29,632 bases of DNA from positions 1 to 29,632 of the forward strand of contig JAZDKP010000061.1 in assembly GCA_043802925.1 (NCBI GenBank), read 5' to 3'. Shown in pieces: positions 15,355 through 23,439 of the stretch. Origin of the DNA: JAZDKP01 sp043802925 (GTDB lineage Bacteria > Fibrobacterota > OXYB2-FULL-49-7 > JAEUSG01). Position 1 is the stretch's first letter. Each line of letters begins with the position of its first letter. The translations under genes and the position numbers were made by a program. The notes under the pieces are model-generated. The model had not been told where the DNA came from. It was given only the letters and a program-made list of their open reading frames with translations, and searched no databases.

Positions 15355-16713
15355 ATGGCCAAACCCCCAAAAAGTCTTTTTGTCTGCCAGTCGTGCGGGA
15401 GTAAGTACCCCAAATGGTTGGGCCGCTGTACGGGCTGCGGTGAATGGGAGACTCTGGTCGAGGAAACCGAGGCGTCTCCTGCGCGCGAAGGTGCGGCCTT
15501 GTCCGATGGCGGACCGCCTGTACCGCTTACACAAGTGGAAAAGGAGACGCACGCACGCGTACACACGCACAGCACGGAACTTGACCAGGTACTGGGCGGC
15601 GGCATTGTGCCGGGCTCCCTGGTGCTGGTGGGCGGTGACCCCGGCATTGGCAAATCCACGCTCCTGCTCCAGCTTTCGTACGCACTGGCCCGGCAGGACA
15701 AAAAAGTTCTCTATGTGTCGGGCGAGGAATCCGCAGGGCAGATAAAAATGCGTGCCGAACGGCTGGCCGCAGAGTCGGAGCGCATCCTGCTTTACGCGGA
15801 AAACGATTTGTCAAAGGTCCTTGACCAGATTGAAAAGCTAAAACCCGACCTGGTGGTCATCGATTCCATCCAGACCGTGTACCATCCCGACATCCCGTCC
15901 GCGCAGGGGAGCGTGGGCCAGGTGCGCGAGTGTGCGAGCCGCATCATGCGCACGGGCAAGCGCCTGCATATTCCGGTCTTTCTCATCGGCCATGTCACGC
16001 GCGAAGGCAGCATTGCGGGCCCGCGCGTGCTGGAGCATATCGTGGACACGGTGCTTTACTTTGAGGGCGACCGGAACAATGTCTATCGCATCGTGCGCGT
16101 CATCAAGAACCGGTTCGGCGCGGCCAATGAAATTGCCATCTTTGAAATGAAGGGCCAGGGCCTGGAGCAGGTCCTCAACCCCTCCGAAATATTCCTGTCC
16201 GAGCGTAAGGAACGGGCCGTGGGTTCCATTGTCACCTGCGCGCTCGAAGGCACACGCCCTCTTCTCATCGAAATTCAGGCCCTGGTGGGCCGCATGAACT
16301 TCAACTATCCCCAGCGTACCTGTACCGGCATTGACCCCAAGCGTCTTTCACTGTTGTGCGCGGTGCTGGAGCGGGCCGGGGACTACCCGCTCTCCACGCA
16401 CGACATCTTTGTGAACATCGCGGGGGGCTTTAAAATGGATGAGCCCGCACTCGACCTGCCCGTTGCCTGCGCGGTGGTGAGCAGTCTCCTCAACAAGCCC
16501 ATCGACAAAAAGGTCTGCGCCATGGGCGAGGTGGGGCTTTCGGGCGAGGTGCGTTCCGTGAGCTTTCTTGAGACCCGGCTGCGTGAGGCGCAGAAGCTTG
16601 GGTTCAACCGGGTGCTTATTTCCGCGAGCAACGCGAAAAAGATAGCGCCCAACGCGTCCTTGCAGGTTACGGGTGTGCGCGACGTCGAAGAGGCCATCCG
16701 GCTTCTCTTTTAA
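15355..16713 (+). CDS. radA: DNA repair protein RadA
   Basis: The 452-residue protein has every RadA/Sms feature: the N-terminal zinc finger C11-x2-C14...C25-x2-C28, the RecA-like ATPase with Walker A G-G-D-P-G-I-G-K-S-T (93-102), Walker B L-V-V-I-D-S, the RadA signature K-N-R-F-G (251-255), and a C-terminal Lon-protease-like domain containing D-L-P-V-A-C-A-V-V-S and G-E-V-G-L-S-G-E-V-R. It drives branch migration of recombination intermediates. The length is normal. The next gene begins 9 bases later. Confidence 0.97.
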   Translation: MAKPPKSLFVCQSCGSKYPKWLGRCTGCGEWETLVEETEASPAREGAALSDGGPPVPLTQVEKETHARVHTHSTELDQVLGGGIVPGSLVLVGGDPGIGKSTLLLQLSYALARQDKKVLYVSGEESAGQIKMRAERLAAESERILLYAENDLSKVLDQIEKLKPDLVVIDSIQTVYHPDIPSAQGSVGQVRECASRIMRTGKRLHIPVFLIGHVTREGSIAGPRVLEHIVDTVLYFEGDRNNVYRIVRVIKNRFGAANEIAIFEMKGQGLEQVLNPSEIFLSERKERAVGSIVTCALEGTRPLLIEIQALVGRMNFNYPQRTCTGIDPKRLSLLCAVLERAGDYPLSTHDIFVNIAGGFKMDEPALDLPVACAVVSSLLNKPIDKKVCAMGEVGLSGEVRSVSFLETRLREAQKLGFNRVLISASNAKKIAPNASLQVTGVRDVEEAIRLLF

Positions 16714-16722
16714 AGGAATCGT

Positions 16723-17070
16723 ATGCCGTCCAAACCCACGGCCCAGATTTATCGGGAGTCCGACATTAAAACCGCGGGGAAGCTCAAGTCCCTGCTCCTC
16801 CTCTTTGATCGCGCGCTGGTATTGCTGCACGAGGCCCGCGATAACGAAAAGAAGCGCGGCCCGAACATCGTCAAGGTCCAGAACATCCTCGCCCAGTTCG
16901 AGCATTCGCTCGATTTCGAGAGCGGCGGACTGGCGGGCGACCTTTTTTTCCTGTACGACTACCTTTTCGAAGAGCTCCAGCGCCGTGACGAGCGGGCCAT
17001 CGACACCGCGCTCAGGATGGTCGGCGATCTTCGTACTGCATTTGCGGCTGTGTGCCGCAAGCCGGAATAG
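16723..17070 (+). CDS. fliS: FliS-like flagellar export chaperone
   Basis: The 115-residue helical protein resembles FliS: Y-R-E-S-D-I-K-T-A-G-K-L-K-S-L-L-L-L-F-D-R-A near the N-terminus, then N-I-V-K-V-Q-N-I-L-A-Q-F-E-H-S-L-D-F-E-S-G-G, then L-F-F-L-Y-D-Y-L-F-E-E-L, the order of helices and spacing typical of the family. FliS binds the C-terminal helices of flagellin in the cytoplasm and stops premature polymerisation. No flagellin or fliD gene is nearby, which is unusual. AAAGGAA lies upstream. It follows radA by 9 bases. Similarity is moderate, so it could be a divergent FliS-fold protein. Confidence 0.7.
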   Translation: MPSKPTAQIYRESDIKTAGKLKSLLLLFDRALVLLHEARDNEKKRGPNIVKVQNILAQFEHSLDFESGGLAGDLFFLYDYLFEELQRRDERAIDTALRMVGDLRTAFAAVCRKPE

Positions 17071-17134
17071 GGACTGGGGCCTATAGAACGAACGCAGATT
17101 GTGAAGCGGGTGCAGCTCGTCCGGTAAGGCGGTC

Positions 17135-18580
17135 TTAGAAATACCAGGCGGTGTAAAGTCTGAAGCCGCCGCCCGAGAGGTCGACGCTCGCGTCGTTGAT
17201 GTTGACCACGGACGGAAGCGAGCCGGAGTCCTGATTCTTGAAAAAATAGAAGCCTTTGTCCCGGACTGACGGAAGCTCCGCCTCCGAAAAGACCACGTCA
17301 TGTTCGCCCTGCGGGAGCGTTTCACCGTAAAAAACCCTGCTGAGATCCGAAATGTCTCCGGTCCCGTCAAACCGGGAGGCATTCACCCGGGTGTATTCAC
17401 CGACAAAACCCACTCCTAAATGGCGGCCGAGCGCGACTTCAAGTCCGGCGAAGAAACTAATGCCGATTGCAAACGCAGAGACGTTCACGTTTGACATGAT
17501 GTTTTCATTTATGTTGAGGGCGGGGTTGGGATGGTCGGCGACATGGTTCCCGTTCATTTCAAGACTGTAGTTGGTCAAGGTAAACATGACGTCCGCGCCC
17601 AGCTGGGCCCTGACACGGCGGGGATTGGTGATAAAGGAAAGGCCGATGCGTGACGGAAACTGGACGATTTCGTTATACACAGTCACCTTGCTGGTGATTT
17701 GCGGTGTGAACAGCCCCGTGTCGATGATGGCGAGTTCCGCCTCTTGGTTTGCACTCAGGCGGGAGGCGGCTATCCGTAAAATGAAATTCTGACGAATGGC
17801 TTTATGATAAAAGATTTCGAAACCGACCCGTTTGAGAATGGATGGATCGCCTCCGCTGGAATCAAGCGACAGCCCCCGAGAGGGCTTGGGCGTTCTTAAG
17901 AAGTTCAGGGCCTCGTTGAATTCCGGATCAATATTATGAACGACCCAGGAGACGCCCACGCCGTTGCGGTTGACGCTCCAGGGCTTTGCGCCGGCCGCTA
18001 CAACCGTGGGCATGGGCTCCGGCTGGACCGCGGCCACGGTGACTGCCGGGGCCGGGGAAGGGGCGGCAGCGGGCGCGGGTTTGTTGCCCGTAAAATAAGC
18101 GGCTGCTGTCTTCATGGCGCCCGCAAGGTCCTCCATGGGGCAGCGGCATTCGCCCGAATAGGTGTCCATCATGGCGCCGGTCTTGACATCAATGACACGC
18201 AGGTTGATAAGGTAAACCGTGCCGAGCTGGCCGATGCTTCCGGCCAGGATTTTTTCAACCCCGAGCAGCTGGCCCATTTCCACGATGCAGGCCTTGTCGT
18301 CGCATGCGCCGCTCTGCTGAAAGCCTTGTTCTTTGAGGATGTTGTCCATTTCGCCCCGTTCCATGACCTGGAACATGCCCGTGTTGAAAAGCTCGGCGCG
18401 CAGGCGGTCTGAAAGGATGCCGGCCGAAGATTGCAGGCCCCCTTCGGCCCGGAGGTTCATGACCGCAATGTTGGTTTTTTTTGCATGGCCTGCGGACTGA
18501 GGGGAAAGGGCGGGAGCCTGCGCGGAAAGGCTCAGCGCTGAAAAAAAGAGGATTGCGGATATTCGGTGCAAGTTTTTCAT
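17135..18580 (-). CDS. Exported CsgG/LpoB-like protein with C-terminal beta-barrel-like domain
   Basis: The 481-residue protein starts with a signal peptide cut after S-A-Q-A; no lipobox cysteine is present. Residues about 35-165 match the CsgG/FlgT-like fold: N-I-A-V-M-N-L, then L-S-D-R-L-R-A-E-L-F-N-T-G-M-F-Q-V-M-E-R, and G-V-E-K-I-L-A-G-S-I-G. A Pro/Ala linker (170-195) leads to about 280 residues of alternating beta-strands ending in a terminal aromatic (A-W-Y-F), as in outer-membrane beta-barrels. It is probably an envelope protein anchored by its barrel with the CsgG-like domain in the periplasm. It diverges from the repeat-protein gene at 18707 across an AT-rich 126-base promoter region. 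GAGGTG precedes the start. Confidence 0.75.
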   Translation of the reverse strand: MKNLHRISAILFFSALSLSAQAPALSPQSAGHAKKTNIAVMNLRAEGGLQSSAGILSDRLRAELFNTGMFQVMERGEMDNILKEQGFQQSGACDDKACIVEMGQLLGVEKILAGSIGQLGTVYLINLRVIDVKTGAMMDTYSGECRCPMEDLAGAMKTAAAYFTGNKPAPAAAPSPAPAVTVAAVQPEPMPTVVAAGAKPWSVNRNGVGVSWVVHNIDPEFNEALNFLRTPKPSRGLSLDSSGGDPSILKRVGFEIFYHKAIRQNFILRIAASRLSANQEAELAIIDTGLFTPQITSKVTVYNEIVQFPSRIGLSFITNPRRVRAQLGADVMFTLTNYSLEMNGNHVADHPNPALNINENIMSNVNVSAFAIGISFFAGLEVALGRHLGVGFVGEYTRVNASRFDGTGDISDLSRVFYGETLPQGEHDVVFSEAELPSVRDKGFYFFKNQDSGSLPSVVNINDASVDLSGGGFRLYTAWYF

Positions 18581-18706
18581 TGGGATGACACCTCTGGAAA
18601 AATGTTGAAATTAATATAAATTATTATCATTTCTTCCGTTCAAATTAATAATTTATTATAATTCTATAATAATCTAAAATCCAAACAAGAACCATTGTTG
18701 GAATAT

Positions 18707-21700
18707 ATGCGGTTTTTGCTCATTCTTTCGCTGCTCTGCGCGTTTGCCAATGCCGCGCCCCCCAAATCAGGCCCCAAAGTCGCCTATTCCGCCATCGACA
18801 CTTTCCCACCGGTGATCACTGTGATCCCGGTTGGCGGCACCTATACGCAGGAACTTTCCGTTTCCTTTAAAACGAACGAGGCGGGCACCGTCTATTATAC
18901 GTTGGACGACTCCCCGGTCTCTGAAAATTCCACCCTCTTCACGGGACTGCTCCGGGTCATGACCGAGGGGAAGACGGTCGTCCGGTTCATGGCCATGGAC
19001 CTGGTTGGAAACAAGTCGAAGGAACAGCGCGTGGAATATTTCCTTGACACGCGACCGCCCAGCCTGGAGATCACCCCGCCGAGCGGCAGCTTTGGGGGGG
19101 CTGTTGACGTTAAGCTCCTTGTGAGCAAACCCTCCAAAATCTACTATACCCTTGACAATACTGTGCCCACGGAAAAGGCGCGCGTTTACGCGAGCAACCT
19201 TTCCGTCACCGCCACCTGCACGCTCAAGGTCATGGCCGTGGACGGGGTCGGGAACCGGAGCCGCGTCGAGGCGGCCTATTATTACATCGACCGCGACATC
19301 CCGGTTGTCACGGTCGAACCCGAGGGTGGCCTGTTCCAAAAGCCCATCAAGGTGGTTCTTTCGTCGGGGCCCAATGTCCGCATCCTTTATTCCCTCGATG
19401 AGTTTGCGCCGCTCACTTCCTACACGCTCTACACCGCTCCGGTGCCGGTGAAGGGCGGACAGACCGTTTTCAGTTTCTACGGGGAAAACCAGGTCGGCAC
19501 CCGTTCGGATGTCGTCAAGAAGGTTTACACCGTGGACATGTATCCGCCCAAGGTCACGGCCATGCTGCGCGACGTGGGCGATCGGCGGGGCATCACGCTT
19601 CGCGCCAACGAAAAAGCGGTGATGACCTACACGCTCGACGGCCGGACGCCGGACGCCCATTCCACCCCGTACAAGGGCGACATGATTTTTGTGCCAAAGA
19701 CCGGCGTGCTTGTGCTGCGGGTCTATGCCCGCGACCCTGCGGGCAACGAGATTGATGCGTTCGTCCAGAAGTACAGCTTTGACGCCGTGCCGCCCAAGGT
19801 CGGGGCCGCGCCCCTGCCCGGCACCTATAACCGGCCCTTTAGCGTGACTCTGTCGGCCAACGAGCCCTGCCGTATCCTTTACACGCTCGACAACACCGTA
19901 CCCACCGAGACCTCGCCGGTCTACACCGCGCCCATCCCGCTCACCATGGACAGCCGGGTGGTCGTCACCTTCTTTGCCATGGATGATGCGGAGAACAAGT
20001 CCGAGCTTTCGTCGTTCACTTATTACCTGGACCAGACTCCGCCCCGGGTCGTGCCGAAAATTGAACGGCTCAAGGAAAAGGACAGCCTGCAGGTCACGCT
20101 CGAAATGGAGCCCAAGGCGTGTGTATATTTTACCCGCGACGGGCTCGCGCCCACACCGCAGTCTCCGCGTTACGAGGCGCCTTTCATGGTCAAGGCGGGC
20201 TCGGTAGTCAAGTACCTGGCCGTGGATTCCGCGGGCAACGGCACGGGTCCGGTGGAGCTTACCGAGGTCGCGCTACCCCGCGTCACGGCCTCCCCGCAGG
20301 GCGGCACCTTCAACACCACCCTTAATGTGATCCTTACCTCCAGCATCCCTGGAAAAATCTATTGCCGCCTCGACTCCCGCCGTGTTGAAAAGAGCGACTT
20401 CACCGAGTACAAGGCCCCCCTCTTTCTCAACGCCAACGGCCTCTATCGCGTCGCTTATTACTGTGAAGACAACAATGGCAACCGTTCCTCCATCATCGAG
20501 CAGAGTTATTTCATTGACATGTTCGCCCCTGAAATCAAGGTCTACACCCGCCGCCACCCTGCGGACTCCACCGTCACGGTCTATTTCGATTGTTCTGAAA
20601 ACACGAGCATCTACTACACGCTTGACGGCACCAACCCCTTCATGAGCCCCACATCGCGCGTCATCGGCAACAAGTATTTCCTGGCCAAGGACAAACTCGT
20701 CTTCAAGCAGAACACGGACATGAAAATCAACTTCATCGGCGAGGACCTGGCCGGCAACCGTAGCGAGATGTACCAGTTTGATGTGAACCTGCCCACGGTC
20801 CTGGCCACCCCGGTCGAAGGCCGGTATAATGAAATCCTCAAGGTGACGCTGACCACCTACAACGAGGCCACCATTTATTTCACCCTTGACGGGAGCACGC
20901 CCACGGACCAGTCGACAATCTACCGGCAACCCATTGCCGTGACCCGGACCACCCCGCTGCGTTATTTCGCGGTGGACCGCTACGGCTTCAAGGGCCAGGT
21001 CAAGGGCGGTTCCTACGAAATCGACCTCCCGCCCCGCCCGGACATCAAAATCGAAAGCCCGCCCTTCATTGAAGGGCTGCCGCTTACGTTTGACGCTTCG
21101 GCCTCCGTGGACGAGGAGTCCGCGCCCGGCGCGCTGCGCTATCGCTGGGACTTCAACGGCGACGGCGCCTGGGACACCGACTTTCAGGAGGACCCGAAGG
21201 CAGTACGCATATTCAAGACCCCGGGCCTCCTGGATGTCACGCTGCAGGTGCGGGACGCGTCCGGGCTCATCGCCACCTTGGTCCGGCCCCTGCTGGTCAT
21301 CAAGGACTGCCCGCCCGACATGGTGCCGCTCGCGGAGGGGGCCCGCGCCTACTGTGTTGACAGGTACGAGTATCCCAATATCAAGGACAGCCTGCCGCGC
21401 ACAGGCCTGACCTGGGTTGAGGCGGCCATGGTCTGCCGCAACTCGGGCAAGCGGCTCTGCACCCTTTCGGAATGGCAGGCCGCCTGCAGCGGCCCCCACC
21501 GGTTCGATTTCCCCTACGGCATGGTTTACGACGCGGCCAAGTGCAACACCGAGGGGAGCGGGTTGTCCCGCGCGGGCCGCCAGCCCGAATGCCAGAACGG
21601 CAACGGGGTCTTTGACCTTGCGGGCAACGCCTGGGAATGGGTGCTTGACCGTGGGGAAGGCTACAACCGGGTCGCGGGCGGCAATCACCGTTACGCCAAG

Positions 21701-21778
21701 AACGCCCGGTGCGACGCCGTGTTCCCGAACCTCCTGTCCGCCCGGGAGGAAAGCGTGGGGTTCCGATGCTGCAAATAA
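18707..21778 (+). CDS. Secreted multi-repeat protein: nine chitobiase-C-type repeats, PKD domain, FGE-sulfatase domain
   Basis: The 1023-residue protein has a clear signal peptide (M-R-F-L-L-I-L-S-L-L..A-N-A-A). Nine repeats of about 82 residues follow (about 30-770), each with P-P-x-V...G-T-Y...Y-Y-T-L-D-x-x-x-P-T...A-V-D-x-x-G-N-x-S...Y-x-x-D, the CHB_HEX_C family. Next is a PKD-like domain (about 774-864) with Y-R-W-D-F-N-G-D-G, and then a sulfatase-modifying-factor/FGE-like domain (about 866-1023) with L-C-T-L-S-E-W-Q-A-A and V-F-D-L-A-G-N-A-W-E-W. It is probably a surface or periplasmic scaffold protein. The ATG at 18707 is used because the TTG at 18695 precedes the signal peptide. It overlaps the next gene by 13 bases. 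Confidence 0.85.
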   Translation: MRFLLILSLLCAFANAAPPKSGPKVAYSAIDTFPPVITVIPVGGTYTQELSVSFKTNEAGTVYYTLDDSPVSENSTLFTGLLRVMTEGKTVVRFMAMDLVGNKSKEQRVEYFLDTRPPSLEITPPSGSFGGAVDVKLLVSKPSKIYYTLDNTVPTEKARVYASNLSVTATCTLKVMAVDGVGNRSRVEAAYYYIDRDIPVVTVEPEGGLFQKPIKVVLSSGPNVRILYSLDEFAPLTSYTLYTAPVPVKGGQTVFSFYGENQVGTRSDVVKKVYTVDMYPPKVTAMLRDVGDRRGITLRANEKAVMTYTLDGRTPDAHSTPYKGDMIFVPKTGVLVLRVYARDPAGNEIDAFVQKYSFDAVPPKVGAAPLPGTYNRPFSVTLSANEPCRILYTLDNTVPTETSPVYTAPIPLTMDSRVVVTFFAMDDAENKSELSSFTYYLDQTPPRVVPKIERLKEKDSLQVTLEMEPKACVYFTRDGLAPTPQSPRYEAPFMVKAGSVVKYLAVDSAGNGTGPVELTEVALPRVTASPQGGTFNTTLNVILTSSIPGKIYCRLDSRRVEKSDFTEYKAPLFLNANGLYRVAYYCEDNNGNRSSIIEQSYFIDMFAPEIKVYTRRHPADSTVTVYFDCSENTSIYYTLDGTNPFMSPTSRVIGNKYFLAKDKLVFKQNTDMKINFIGEDLAGNRSEMYQFDVNLPTVLATPVEGRYNEILKVTLTTYNEATIYFTLDGSTPTDQSTIYRQPIAVTRTTPLRYFAVDRYGFKGQVKGGSYEIDLPPRPDIKIESPPFIEGLPLTFDASASVDEESAPGALRYRWDFNGDGAWDTDFQEDPKAVRIFKTPGLLDVTLQVRDASGLIATLVRPLLVIKDCPPDMVPLAEGARAYCVDRYEYPNIKDSLPRTGLTWVEAAMVCRNSGKRLCTLSEWQAACSGPHRFDFPYGMVYDAAKCNTEGSGLSRAGRQPECQNGNGVFDLAGNAWEWVLDRGEGYNRVAGGNHRYAKNARCDAVFPNLLSAREESVGFRCCK

Positions 21779-23439
21779 GCGTCCGCGTCCGGTGGGTCGT
21801 TGCCCTGCTCGCGCTCTCTGCCGCGCTCCCGGCCCGCGCCTATTACCTCATGAGCACCGCGGTGGATCGCTACGCCGAGCCCGTCCGTCTGAGCGAGCTC
21901 CTCTTCCCCGAGGAATACTTTGACGTGCTCATTGAGTACCGTGGCGGCGACTACCGGCTGTGCATCCTCAAGCTCCAGGACCTCATCGGTCTCGGCCTGC
22001 CCGATGGCCGCCTCGATGCCTATCTCTTCATTGCGGGCGAGTGCTACCACCAACTCGGTCTCGACAAGTTCGCAGGCAGGATGTACCAGCGCCTTATTGA
22101 CGAATACCCGGAGAGCCGGTATTACGCGCCCGCGGCGTACCGCCTGCAGGAGGACGCCTATTTCCGGGCCGACGACCGGAGCGCCCGGCGCTTTTACAAC
22201 GTGCTTCAGGAGCGGTTTGCCAAGGAACCCATGGGCCGCGCCTCCTATTTTATCGAGGGCAAACGCCTTTACAAGCAACGTAATTTCGTCGAAGCGGAAA
22301 AAAAGCTGTCGGATCTGCCCGCGGACAACGAGCTGTATGCCCCGGCTGCGTTCATCCGGGCGCTGTGCGCGGTGGAGGGCAATAATTACGAAAAGGCGGT
22401 GCTGCTCCTCACCGCCGTGGTCCAGAGTTCCGCACGGCCCCTGCTCAAGGAAGAGGCGGAACTTGTCATGGCCGAGGTCTACCACCTGATCCGGCAGGAT
22501 GCGACCGCGATCCAGCATCTGCTGCGCGTGTCGCCTGCCTCGCCCAAGTACGGCGAGGCGCTCCTGATCCTGAGCCAGATGCGGCTCGCGGAGGGTAACC
22601 TGCCCGAGGCACTCCGGCTGGGCGAGACGCTGCTTCGTTTTGGGAACGGCACCTACATGTTTGAGGCCGCCATGGTGCTCGAGTCCGCCTATCTGAGCAC
22701 CGGCCAGGCGCGGAAAATCGACACCCTTCAGGACTACCTTGCACTGGAGGTCCGGAAAAAGAAGCTGGTTTTTGACCTCTATCGTGAAATCGACTTTCTT
22801 TCGGAAAAGCAGGCCGCCTTCAACAATTTCTGCCAGGAGCTGGGCGGCAAGGCCGTGACCCTCGCGCAGAAGCGGGCCGTGACGCAGGCCTTTACCGAAC
22901 TGTCGGGCCGTATCGAAAGACTCAAGGCGGAAAACGGCGCGGTCCTGCGGACGCTTGATGACAAAGGCCGCCTCTCGGGTTCCTCGGGTATTTCCGAGGT
23001 CCGCTATATCGAGCTTCTGGACCGGCAGATTGAAAAGCTGACGCGCGCGGCCGATTCCCTGTACAGCGCGCTCACGCTCTCGGCCGCCAAAAAGGACTCG
23101 GCCAGCACGGCGGATGCGCAGCGGTTTATGCAGGAACGCGACGGTCTCCTTGCCCGGATGCGCGAGATGCGCGAAATCAAAGAGGACATCCGGTCCTACT
23201 GCCTCAACGAAAACGCCATTGTCAACACGACCGAGGGCGCGCAGGCCAAGTACGTGGACTGGAATTTTCTGCACATGGACGAAATGAAGGACCGCCTGCG
23301 CACGGTCAAGCTTGCGCTGGCGCGCAAACGGACCGAGGCGGAAAAGGACGCGGCCGCAAAGCCGGCCTCCCCAACCGTGCCGGTCGCGGCCCCCGCGCCT
23401 GCCCCTGTGCCCGGCAACAAGACCGGAGGCACGCCGTGA
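21766..23439 (+). CDS. Exported TPR-repeat protein
   Basis: The 557-residue protein has a signal peptide (V-V-A-L-L-A-L-S-A-A-L-P-A-R-A). Residues 45-330 form repeated helical pairs with A/G-E-C-Y-x-Q-L-G and Y-x-R-L-I-D-E-Y-P-x-S-x-Y motifs of the TPR family. A coiled-coil region (about 330-500) comes next, and then a Pro/Ala-rich C-terminus. It looks like an envelope assembly or binding scaffold, comparable to BamD/CpoB-like TPR proteins but longer. The start at 21766 overlaps the previous stop by 13 bases, and its own stop overlaps the GTG of the next gene by 3 bases, so translation is probably coupled. No specific function is recognisable. Confidence 0.85.
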   Translation: MLQISVRVRWVVALLALSAALPARAYYLMSTAVDRYAEPVRLSELLFPEEYFDVLIEYRGGDYRLCILKLQDLIGLGLPDGRLDAYLFIAGECYHQLGLDKFAGRMYQRLIDEYPESRYYAPAAYRLQEDAYFRADDRSARRFYNVLQERFAKEPMGRASYFIEGKRLYKQRNFVEAEKKLSDLPADNELYAPAAFIRALCAVEGNNYEKAVLLLTAVVQSSARPLLKEEAELVMAEVYHLIRQDATAIQHLLRVSPASPKYGEALLILSQMRLAEGNLPEALRLGETLLRFGNGTYMFEAAMVLESAYLSTGQARKIDTLQDYLALEVRKKKLVFDLYREIDFLSEKQAAFNNFCQELGGKAVTLAQKRAVTQAFTELSGRIERLKAENGAVLRTLDDKGRLSGSSGISEVRYIELLDRQIEKLTRAADSLYSALTLSAAKKDSASTADAQRFMQERDGLLARMREMREIKEDIRSYCLNENAIVNTTEGAQAKYVDWNFLHMDEMKDRLRTVKLALARKRTEAEKDAAAKPASPTVPVAAPAPAPVPGNKTGGTP

